Assembly: GCA_964383905.1 (NCBI GenBank)
Contig: CAYLJO010000049.1
Location: forward strand, 1 to 32,149
Source: CAYLJO01 sp964383905
GTDB taxonomy: Bacteria; Acidobacteriota; Blastocatellia; Pyrinomonadales; Pyrinomonadaceae
Direction: 5' to 3'
DNA length: 32,149 nt
Both the position numbers and the translations under genes were made by a program. This document shows, in pieces, positions 1 to 6,517 of this stretch (within the stretch, counting starts at the first letter, position 1; each line of letters begins with the position of its first letter). The notes under the pieces were generated by a model, which had not been told where the DNA came from, searched no databases, and saw only the letters and a program-made list of their open reading frames with translations.

Positions 1-282
1 TGCAATGGCGAAGGCCAGGCCCGTGCGGACCGTGCCAAGAACTACCTCGTCACTACGCGCGGCATCGACGCCGCACGTATTACGACGGTGGACGGCGGGT
101 GCCGTGCGGCGCTGACAGTCCAGCTCTGGCTCGTACCGCAGGGCGCGACCGCGCCAGCGGCCGATACAGCTCAGGCCGTCTCGCCGTGTCCGGAATGCCG
201 CAGAAGGCCGGCCAGACGCGCCGGACGACGCCGCGCCGGGACGCACCGGCGCCGCGGACGTGGCGACGATGATGAGGAGTAA
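1..282 (+). CDS. OmpA-like protein, C-terminal fragment (5' end outside window)
   Basis: Frame 1 is open from the window edge to a TAA at 280-282. The visible part reads like the end of an OmpA-type peptidoglycan-associating domain: an arginine-alanine-rich helix, then YLVTTRGI and RITTVDGG, then a beta-strand (LTVQLWLVP). Acidobacterial OmpA-like outer membrane proteins commonly end with such a RGI...RI..VDGG block and a strand ending in VP. The last roughly 45 residues are low-complexity, rich in proline, arginine and alanine, and end in an acidic DDDEE run, so this is a flexible tail. The upstream start, any signal peptide and the rest of the domain are not visible. The family call is inference from about 45 informative residues. 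Confidence 0.6.
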   Translation, partial: CNGEGQARADRAKNYLVTTRGIDAARITTVDGGCRAALTVQLWLVPQGATAPAADTAQAVSPCPECRRRPARRAGRRRAGTHRRRGRGDDDEE

Positions 283-362
283 TGCATGACTCTGGCACGC
301 ATTGCTTGCCATTAAACCTTAACCGCTCGCGTCTATTTTGAAGATCGGGCGCGACCTCTTCC

Positions 363-411
363 GAACGCGGGCGATGGTTCTCTCCAAAAGGGAAGCATCG
401 CCCGCTTCGCT
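363..411 (+). terminator. Hairpin after the OmpA-like gene, probable terminator
   Basis: A perfect 10-bp inverted repeat, gcgggcgatg (367-376) against catcgcccgc (396-405), can extend by three more pairs across a one-base bulge. The loop is about 19 nt. Only a weak T-rich tail follows (ttcgcttt). It lies between the OmpA-like stop at 282 and the next gene at 570, the expected place for a terminator. The poor U-tract keeps confidence moderate. Confidence 0.45.
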
Positions 412-569
412 TTGCCAGATGATCGCCGATGTGTTTTAATACAACTACGCGCCTCATGCGGCGCATCTTACCCGGCGCCTCCCTACTCGCGCGCGACCCC
501 GCTTATGACCGGTTTACCGGCGCGTGCCACTTTGAGTTCACCATGATAAAAACGAAGGACATTCGATCG

Positions 570-2972
570 ATGAAACGCCTGCTCCTGATTTTAACTGTCT
601 CATTTTTAGTTGTGGCCGCGTGGATGTGCGCCGTCAGCGTCAAGGCTTCGACCGGTAATGAAGAACCAAAATCCGCTCCGGCGATGGACTGGCGCATCAC
701 AGGCCCGACCGGCGGCGACGTCCGCGCCCTCGTCATTGATCCGAACGATCCGCAGCGACTCTATTTCGGCACGCTGGACGGGCAGATTTACACCTCCGGC
801 GATGGCGCGCAGCAGTGGCGGCTGCTGGTCAACTTCGGCCGCCCACAGCTCTTCGTGGATCACATTATTGTTGACCCGCGTGACTCGAAGACGCTTTATG
901 TGGCAACCCATCGCCACAAAGATCCCGGCGGTTTCTTTAAGTCCACCGACGGCGGGGCGACATGGCGCGAGTCGCCTGAGCTGAAAGGTGAAGCCGTTCA
1001 TTCGCTTACGCAGTCGTCAAAGAACCCGGATATTCTCATTGCCGGAACAAATCGTGGGATCTATCGCTCAAACGATGCCGGCGAGAGCTGGACGCAGTTG
1101 CCGACCTCTTCCGTCCCCCAGCTCGTCAACGTTGAATCGCTCGCCGTCGATCCGCGTAACACAGACACGATTTACGCGGGCACTTGGTGGCTGCCGTATA
1201 AGTCCACCGACGGCGGCCAGACCTGGAATATTATCAAGACCGGCCTCATCGATGATTCGGATGTCTTTGCGATAGATATTGATCCGCGCAACCCCGATCA
1301 CATCATCGCCTCGGCTTGCAGCGGAATCTACAACACGCGCAACGGCGGCCAGCGGTGGCAAAAGGTCCAGGGCATCCCCTCCACCTCGCGCCGCACCCGC
1401 GCCATCCTTCAGCACCCTTCCATTCCCGGCCTGGTGTTTGCCGGCACCACCCAGGGCTTCTGGCGCTCGGCCCGCGGCGGGGAAGACGCCACCTGGACGG
1501 TCATGACGTCCACCCAACTGGAGGTTAATTCGATTGCAGTCCATCCGAAGAACCCGCAGACCGTCTACATCGGCACGAATAACTATGGCGTGATGGTCTC
1601 ACACGATGCGGGCAAGCACTTTGCGATGAGCAACAATGGTTACAGCGGGCGCTTTGTGGACTATATCCTCCCGGATCGAGAGAAGCCGGATCGGGTATAT
1701 GCGACGACGATCAACACCACTACGGGAGGAGGTTTCTTTTTTATCAGCAACGACGGGGGGGCAACGTGGCAGGCTTCGATGCGCAACATGTCACCTCGTG
1801 TGGTCAGTTCTTCTATTCTGCAGGACGAGCGCGACCCCAATGTTCTCTATCTGGGGACAAATCTAGGTCTTTACCGGTCGCTTGACCGAGGCGCATCGTG
1901 GGCCCCGGCAAACGCGCCGAAGCCGCGACCGCCCGCCAACAGATCAGGCAGGAGAGGGCGTGGTCGGGGCGCGGGAGCTTCTGCGCGGAGCGAACGCCCA
2001 CAGGATGTGGGTGCCCCCGCGCGCGGCGCAGAGGCCAGCGCCAGTCGGACGACCCGCTCCGATAGTACGGTTAAAAGGGCTCAAGAGGCCCTTCATGCGG
2101 CGGGCTACAGCGTGGGGGTGCCGGACGGAGTGGCAGGCACGCGCACAGTGGCTGCCATCAGGAAGTTTCAGGCGGACAAAGGTCTCCCCGTCTCCGGCAC
2201 TCTGGACGACCAGACCCTCAACGCGCTGGGGCTCGGCAGCGGTTACCAGGGGATGGATGCGACGGGGAAAGTACCACCGGCCATCGCGCCCTTGACCGAA
2301 TCGGTCAACGCGCTTGCCCATCTTTATGAGGAGCGGGACGGGCGATCCGGTATCCTCGCCGCGACGAATACGGGCCTGTTTCGCACCTACGACCCCTCGC
2401 AGGGCTGGGAAAGGATTGTTTACGGGGCGACGCTGGACGTACGCACCACGTGTCTCGCGACGAGCGCACAGAATCCCAAGACTATCTGGGCGGGCACCAC
2501 CACTTCGGGTCTGCTTGTTTCGCGCGATGGCGGCCAGACGTGGGAGCAGGTCGCAGGTGTCCCGACCGTTGCCCCGATCAGCTCGGTTGCGCAGGATCCC
2601 AAGCGCCCGTCGCACATTTACGTCGGGACCAAGCAGACGTTCTACTATTCACACGATGGCGGGGAAAATTGGACGCGGCGCGGCGGTAATCTGCCACTCG
2701 GGGACTACCCAAATATTCTGATCAACCCGCAGAACACGGATGAGATCATCACGGGGAATGCGTATGAGAAGAGCGGCGGCGTCTACCGCTCGACCGACGC
2801 CGGCCTGACCTGGCAGCGCATTGATCCCAGCGAGCCGCGGTTGCCGAGCCAGCGCATCTGGTCGCTCGCTTTCGACCCCCGCGATCAGAACAAAATCTTC
2901 GTCGGCACGCATTCCGCCGGGGTCTATGTGGCGGAGCGCGGCACTAAGGTTTCACTGAGCACGGATAAGTAA
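570..2972 (+). CDS. Secreted Asp-box (BNR/VPS10-like) propeller protein with internal peptidoglycan-binding domain
   Basis: This is an 800-residue protein starting at ATG 570, chosen because it opens directly into a signal peptide (MKRLLLILTVSFLVVAAW, likely cleavage after VKA). The frame is open further upstream (ATG 543 and 429), but that sequence does not look secretory. About a dozen Asp-box motifs of the form S-x-D-x-G-x-T-W recur (FKSTDGGATW, YKSTDGGQTW, FFISNDGGATW, LVSRDGGQTW, YRSTDAGLTW), as in BNR/sortilin-like beta-propellers. At residues about 446-497 the propeller is broken by an Arg/Gly/Ala/Pro-rich linker. A PG_binding_1-like module follows (about 498-555; RAQEALHAAGY, DGVAGTRTVAAIRKFQ, GTLDDQTLNALGL), and the propeller then resumes. 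It is probably periplasmic or surface-exposed. The true ligand is unknown; peptidoglycan attachment is inference. It has no close operon partner. Confidence 0.8.
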   Translation: MKRLLLILTVSFLVVAAWMCAVSVKASTGNEEPKSAPAMDWRITGPTGGDVRALVIDPNDPQRLYFGTLDGQIYTSGDGAQQWRLLVNFGRPQLFVDHIIVDPRDSKTLYVATHRHKDPGGFFKSTDGGATWRESPELKGEAVHSLTQSSKNPDILIAGTNRGIYRSNDAGESWTQLPTSSVPQLVNVESLAVDPRNTDTIYAGTWWLPYKSTDGGQTWNIIKTGLIDDSDVFAIDIDPRNPDHIIASACSGIYNTRNGGQRWQKVQGIPSTSRRTRAILQHPSIPGLVFAGTTQGFWRSARGGEDATWTVMTSTQLEVNSIAVHPKNPQTVYIGTNNYGVMVSHDAGKHFAMSNNGYSGRFVDYILPDREKPDRVYATTINTTTGGGFFFISNDGGATWQASMRNMSPRVVSSSILQDERDPNVLYLGTNLGLYRSLDRGASWAPANAPKPRPPANRSGRRGRGRGAGASARSERPQDVGAPARGAEASASRTTRSDSTVKRAQEALHAAGYSVGVPDGVAGTRTVAAIRKFQADKGLPVSGTLDDQTLNALGLGSGYQGMDATGKVPPAIAPLTESVNALAHLYEERDGRSGILAATNTGLFRTYDPSQGWERIVYGATLDVRTTCLATSAQNPKTIWAGTTTSGLLVSRDGGQTWEQVAGVPTVAPISSVAQDPKRPSHIYVGTKQTFYYSHDGGENWTRRGGNLPLGDYPNILINPQNTDEIITGNAYEKSGGVYRSTDAGLTWQRIDPSEPRLPSQRIWSLAFDPRDQNKIFVGTHSAGVYVAERGTKVSLSTDK

Positions 2973-3002
2973 AGCTATTGGAGACGCGCCGAAAACCGCC
3001 CG

Positions 3003-3059
3003 TTTGTCGGTAGAGCGCACCGGGTCGTAAGCAAACTTCCGCCCGGTGCGCCCGACAAA
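3003..3059. terminator. Long hairpin between the BNR gene and rpsA
   Basis: Two nested perfect arms occur: tttgtcgg (3003-3010) with ccgacaaa (3052-3059), and gcgcaccggg (3015-3024) with cccggtgcgc (3042-3051). Together they make an 18-bp stem with a four-base one-sided bulge and a 17-nt loop. It begins 30 bases after the BNR stop codon. There is no clean T-tract, only ttgttt, so it may be a terminator or an RNA-stabilising 3' end. Confidence 0.5.
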
Positions 3060-3095
3060 TTGTTTGGCGGCCGTCGCGCCATGCCTCCTATCGCC

Positions 3096-3125
3096 TTGAC
3101 ACGCAATCATTTTGGCGTGTACATT
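3096..3125 (+). promoter_or_regulatory. Putative sigma70-type promoter for rpsA
   Basis: A consensus -35 box TTGACA (3096-3101) is followed after 18 bases by TACATT (3120-3125), four of six matches to TATAAT. It would start transcription near 3132, giving rpsA a leader of roughly 270 nt. No other comparable pair was seen in the 2973-3404 gap. The prediction is from sequence only. Confidence 0.45.
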
Positions 3126-3308
3126 GCCGCCCTACCCGGTCAAGCGGCCGGTGATAGTCGGGTCAAGCGGGTGGCTACGGGCTCAACGGAAATCGAAACA
3201 TTTAATGGACCTCCTTTTCCAACTCTAAGAAGGCTCGCGTCCTCGCCTCAGGTTCTCATATCCGACTCATCACCACACGAATTTTAAGTCAGGAGGGCCG
3301 CTTCCAGA

Positions 3309-3340
3309 GCCGCCCGCGCATGTTCTAACGCGCGGGCGGC
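3309..3340 (+). promoter_or_regulatory. GC-rich hairpin in the rpsA leader
   Basis: A perfect 11-bp stem, gccgcccgcgc (3309-3319) with gcgcgggcggc (3330-3340), encloses a 10-nt loop. It lies 55 bases upstream of the rpsA ribosome-binding site and downstream of the predicted promoter, so it would be transcribed in the leader. No T-run follows, so simple termination is unlikely. S1 represses its own synthesis through leader structure in E. coli; a similar role here is inference. Confidence 0.4.
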
Positions 3341-3404
3341 GGGTATGGCGTGAGAAGCTCTTTAACGCGCCGCATTACCGAGAAGTAGTTTGACAGGAGT
3401 CTGC

Positions 3405-5288
3405 ATGTCCACCGAAAAACCCAAGCCGACTGACGGCGAGGCCATCAATAATCAATCTCCAACGAGCGAGCCCGAGCGCTCACCACGACCGGCAGACAGC
3501 CAGCAGCGCCACGGCGCTTCGCCGATGCCCGCCCGCGCTTCCACCGCCGCCGCCAGATCGAATCCGGCCGAGGATGAGGAAGACGAATCACGCGCCACGG
3601 GCGACGTAGATTTTGGTAAGCTGCTCGATCAATTTGAACAGGAACAGGCGACTTTCCAGGAGGGCGAGGTCGTGCGCGGCACCGTCGTCGGCATCACCGA
3701 GCGCGGCGTTGTGATAGATTTTGGCTATAAATCCGAGGGCATCGTCAATCAGGCCGAGTTTATGGAGAACAACGCGTTAACGGTTAAGCCCGGCGATGAG
3801 GTTGACGTACTCGTCAAGAGTATGGAGACCAGCGAGGGGTTTCCGATTCTGTCGCGCGCCGACGCCGTGCGGATGAAGGCTTGGGATGACCTGGAGAAGG
3901 CTTACAATGAAGGCCGGCCCGTCAAGGGGCGCATCACCGAACGCATCAAGGGCGGCCTGCGCGTGGACATTGACGGCATCGCCGCTTTCCTGCCCGGCTC
4001 GCAGGTCGATACGCGTCCTGTGCGTAACCTTGACAGCTTGCGAAATCAGGAGATTGAAGCCAAAGTCATTAAGCTCAATCGTAAGCGGTCCAATGTCGTG
4101 CTTTCGCGGAAAGCCGTGCTGGAAGAGCAGAACGCCGGTAAGAAGGGGCAGACCCTTGATCAGATAGAGGAAGACATTATTATCGAAGGTCAGATTAAGA
4201 ACCTGACAGACTACGGCGCATTTGTCGACCTCGGCGGGATCGACGGCCTCCTCCACGTAACTGACATGTCCTGGGGCCGCCTGCAGAATCCCGCGGAACT
4301 GTTCAAGGTCGGCGACACCGTGCAGGTCAAAGTCTTAAAGTTTGACCGCGAACGGGAGCGGGTCTCGCTCGGCTACAAGCAGCTGCTGCCCGACCCCTGG
4401 GCCAGCATCGAAGAGCGCTACCCGGTAAACAAGCGAGTCACCGGTAAAGTCGCGAGTGTGGCAGACTACGGCGCTTTTATCGAACTTGAGCCGGGCGTCG
4501 AAGGTCTCGTCCACGTCTCCGAAATGAGCTGGTCCAAACGGGTCAAGCACCCGAGCAAACTGGTCAACGTCGGCGACACGGTAGAAGTCGAGGTCCTGAG
4601 CGTCGATCCGAAGGCGCGGCGGATCAGCTTAGGGATGAAGCAGGTTCAATCGAACCCCTGGCAGACGCTCAACGAGCGCTATCAGATCGGCTCGCGCGTT
4701 CACGGCCGCGTCCGTAATCTGACTGACTTTGGCGCGTTCATTGAAGTTGAAGACGGCGTCGACGGCCTCGTTCACGTCTCCGACATTTCGTGGGCCAAGC
4801 GTATCAAACACCCCGGCGAGGTGCTGAAGAAAGGACAGGAGATCGAAGCGGTCATTACCAGTATTGATACGGAAAACCGCCGCCTCTCGCTCTCGATCAA
4901 AGACCTGGAGCCGAATGCGTGGGATCGCTTTGTGGCCGACCACAAGCCCGGTGACATTGTCCGGGGCAAGATCGCACGCTTTGCCAACTTCGGGGCTTTC
5001 GTCGAGTTGGCCGATAACCTGGAAGGCTTGTGCCATATCTCCGAGCTGTCGGACGAGCGTGTGGAAAAACCCGAAGATGTAGTCAAACTGGGCCAGGAAA
5101 TGGACTTCAAAATTCTGAGGATCGATCCTGAGTCTAAGAAGATCGGACTCTCTGCCCGCGCCGTCGGCCACGACGAGCCTATCCATGATACGAAAGTGTA
5201 TTCCTCGGAAGTCGGAAGTGGGATGGCGTCGCTAGGGGAATTGGCGGATTTTGGCGGCAAAAATAGCTCGGGCGAAAACCGTGAATGA
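3405..5288 (+). CDS. rpsA: 30S ribosomal protein S1
   Basis: This is a 627-residue protein with six tandem S1 RNA-binding domains beginning near residues 87, 172, 260, 345, 432 and 518, spaced about 86 residues apart. Domains 3-6 carry the typical core (for example LTDYGAFVDLGGIDGLLHV, LTDFGAFIEVEDGVDGLVHV). The first two are more divergent, as is usual for the ribosome-docking domains of S1. The N-terminal 80 or so residues are low-complexity, Ser/Pro-rich and then acidic, a longer lead than in E. coli S1. ATG 3405 is chosen because AGGAG (3395-3399) sits five bases upstream. S1 binds mRNA leaders on the 30S subunit and aids initiation on structured messages. The next gene in the same direction is an HU/IHF protein, echoing the E. 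coli rpsA-ihfB order. Confidence 0.95.
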   Translation: MSTEKPKPTDGEAINNQSPTSEPERSPRPADSQQRHGASPMPARASTAAARSNPAEDEEDESRATGDVDFGKLLDQFEQEQATFQEGEVVRGTVVGITERGVVIDFGYKSEGIVNQAEFMENNALTVKPGDEVDVLVKSMETSEGFPILSRADAVRMKAWDDLEKAYNEGRPVKGRITERIKGGLRVDIDGIAAFLPGSQVDTRPVRNLDSLRNQEIEAKVIKLNRKRSNVVLSRKAVLEEQNAGKKGQTLDQIEEDIIIEGQIKNLTDYGAFVDLGGIDGLLHVTDMSWGRLQNPAELFKVGDTVQVKVLKFDRERERVSLGYKQLLPDPWASIEERYPVNKRVTGKVASVADYGAFIELEPGVEGLVHVSEMSWSKRVKHPSKLVNVGDTVEVEVLSVDPKARRISLGMKQVQSNPWQTLNERYQIGSRVHGRVRNLTDFGAFIEVEDGVDGLVHVSDISWAKRIKHPGEVLKKGQEIEAVITSIDTENRRLSLSIKDLEPNAWDRFVADHKPGDIVRGKIARFANFGAFVELADNLEGLCHISELSDERVEKPEDVVKLGQEMDFKILRIDPESKKIGLSARAVGHDEPIHDTKVYSSEVGSGMASLGELADFGGKNSSGENRE

Positions 5289-5310
5289 TCTCCCGCAATT
5301 GTTGAATGGA

Positions 5311-5380
5311 AAGAGCCCCACTGTGACCCCGCGCGCAGAACTTTCACGACCGGTTAAGTTTTGCCCGGGGTCTCTTTTTG
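5311..5380 (+). terminator. Intrinsic terminator after rpsA
   Basis: The arm gaccccg (5325-5331) pairs perfectly with cggggtc (5366-5372), followed at once by tcttttt (5373-5379). An inner arm aactt/aagtt (5339-5343/5356-5360) can fold inside, and an alternative outer pairing agagcccc with ggggtctct exists. The GC stem plus T-run 25-90 bases after the stop is the best rho-independent terminator in the window. Confidence 0.65.
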
Positions 5381-5413
5381 CATTGTTTTGCCATCCGTTT
5401 AATTGTTGCCTAT

Positions 5414-5429
5414 AAGGCAGTTCTGCCTT
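5414..5429. repeat. Small perfect inverted repeat upstream of the HU/IHF gene
   Basis: The arms aaggca (5414-5419) and tgcctt (5424-5429) flank a GTTC tetraloop in the 270-bp gap between rpsA and the HU/IHF gene. It could be an operator or a small RNA hairpin. No convincing promoter boxes could be tied to it. Confidence 0.25.
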
Positions 5430-5560
5430 GCAGGACGCGAATGTTTTCTGATACTGTACACGAGCTTACCGACCTCACCTTGGAGAAGCATTACTGATAT
5501 TTTTGACCCGTGGGTCTTTGCGGCTGTTAAGCCTTTGTTCTGAAGCAGCGAGGTGATGGC

Positions 5561-5914
5561 ATGACGAAAGCGGAATTGGTTGAGGATGTCGCGCGGGCGG
5601 CTGAGTTGACCAAGAAAGACGCGGAGCGGCTTGTCGAAATCGTATTCGAGAGCATCATCGAAACCCTGAATCAAGGCGAGAAGATCGAGCTCCGAGGGTT
5701 CGGCAGCTTTCGCGTGCGCGAGCGCGGGGCGCGACGTGGTCGCAACCCTAAAACGGGGGACCCCGTCAGTATTCCTGCCAAGCGCGTGCCTTACTTTAAG
5801 CCGGGCAAGGAGCTTAAAGAACTGATCAACGAAGAACCTGCTCCGGCGGCCTCTTCGCCTGAAAGGTCCGGCCCGGGCGGTACCGACGACAACCGCACGC
5901 CTCCCGTTATCTAG
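5561..5914 (+). CDS. HU/IHF family nucleoid-associated protein
   Basis: This is a 117-residue protein of the bacterial histone-like family. It has MTKAELVEDVARAAELTKKDA at the N-terminal helices, the core IELRGFGSFRVRERG, and the DNA-grasping arm RRGRNPKTGDPVSIPAKRV with the intercalating-proline context, then YFKPGKELKELIN. The arm with RNPKTG is closer to IHF-type than to classical HU, and the position after rpsA matches ihfB in E. coli. A Pro/Ser/Gly-rich tail of about 20 residues follows the usual end of the family. ATG 5561 has a GAGGTG-like site 7-12 bases upstream. It bends DNA in the nucleoid. The subunit type (HU or IHF alpha/beta) cannot be decided here, so no symbol is given. The HIT gene follows after 25 bases and is probably co-transcribed. 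Confidence 0.92.
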   Translation: MTKAELVEDVARAAELTKKDAERLVEIVFESIIETLNQGEKIELRGFGSFRVRERGARRGRNPKTGDPVSIPAKRVPYFKPGKELKELINEEPAPAASSPERSGPGGTDDNRTPPVI

Positions 5915-5939
5915 CCGTCCTGATCGGAGGTGCGTGGCC

Positions 5940-6431
5940 GTGGACACGTTGTGGAGCCCCTGGCGGTACCAGTACATTAATGCCAGCGGAAGCGTCGAGA
6001 AGAACGACGTCCCTTGTGTCTTCTGTTTACTCCAGCGCGACCCCGATCACGACGAGAGCAATTTCGTTCTGCACCGAGCGACACACAACTACGTCATCCT
6101 CAACCTCTATCCGTACATCAGCGGCCACCTGCTCGTAATTCCGTACGCGCATCTGGCCGAGCTTGACGCAGTGCCGAAGGAGACGACAGACGAGTTAATG
6201 GATTTAACCAAACGCTGCCAGTCGGTGCTGCGCGACACGTATCACCCACAAGGATTCAATCTCGGGATGAATCTCGGCCGCTCGGCCGGGGCCGGGGTCG
6301 CCGATCACCTTCACCTGCATATCATGCCCCGCTGGACCGGTGACACGAATTTCATGACGACCGTCGGTGAGACTCGCGTCATCCCCGAAGACCTCGCCGT
6401 GACCTATCGTAAACTTCGTGGCAAGTTCTAA
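5940..6431 (+). CDS. HIT family nucleotide hydrolase/phosphorylase
   Basis: This is a 163-residue protein with the histidine-triad motif HLHLHIMPRW near the C-terminal third, preceded by NLYPYISGHLLVIP, the typical HIT core. An N-terminal CVFC pair may bind zinc, as in the Ap4A phosphorylase-like bacterial branch. WSPWRYQYI at the start is also characteristic of that branch. GTG 5940 is preferred because CGGAGG (5925-5930) lies nine bases away; another in-frame GTG at 5934 would be only three bases from it. The central His of the triad forms a nucleotidyl-His intermediate on substrates such as Ap4A or AMP conjugates; the exact substrate is not predictable. It closes the HU/IHF-HIT pair and ends convergently with the pgpH-type gene. 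Confidence 0.9.
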   Translation: MDTLWSPWRYQYINASGSVEKNDVPCVFCLLQRDPDHDESNFVLHRATHNYVILNLYPYISGHLLVIPYAHLAELDAVPKETTDELMDLTKRCQSVLRDTYHPQGFNLGMNLGRSAGAGVADHLHLHIMPRWTGDTNFMTTVGETRVIPEDLAVTYRKLRGKF

Positions 6432-6439
6432 CCTCGAAT

Positions 6440-6490
6440 TACCTTGAGTGGGCGCTCACCGTAAGGGTCGGGCGGGCAACCCGCGGGCGC
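6440..6490. terminator. Hairpins between convergent HIT and pgpH-type genes
   Basis: Two small stems lie in the 86-bp convergent gap. One is ccttgag...ctcac..aagg around TGGGCG (about 6441-6466). The other is gcggg/cccgc around CAA (6472-6484). Neither has a T-run, so a terminating role rests mainly on position between facing genes. Confidence 0.3.
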
Positions 6491-6517
6491 GCGCCAACGT
6501 TCGGGGCAACCGATACC

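Noticed and set aside
1944..2615. A 223-codon leftward frame opposite the BNR gene
   Set aside because: It is the antisense shadow of GC-rich coding sequence, with no motif and no start signal.
3060..3287. A 75-codon rightward frame before rpsA
   Set aside because: It has no ribosome-binding site and overlaps the rpsA promoter and leader; composition is not protein-like.
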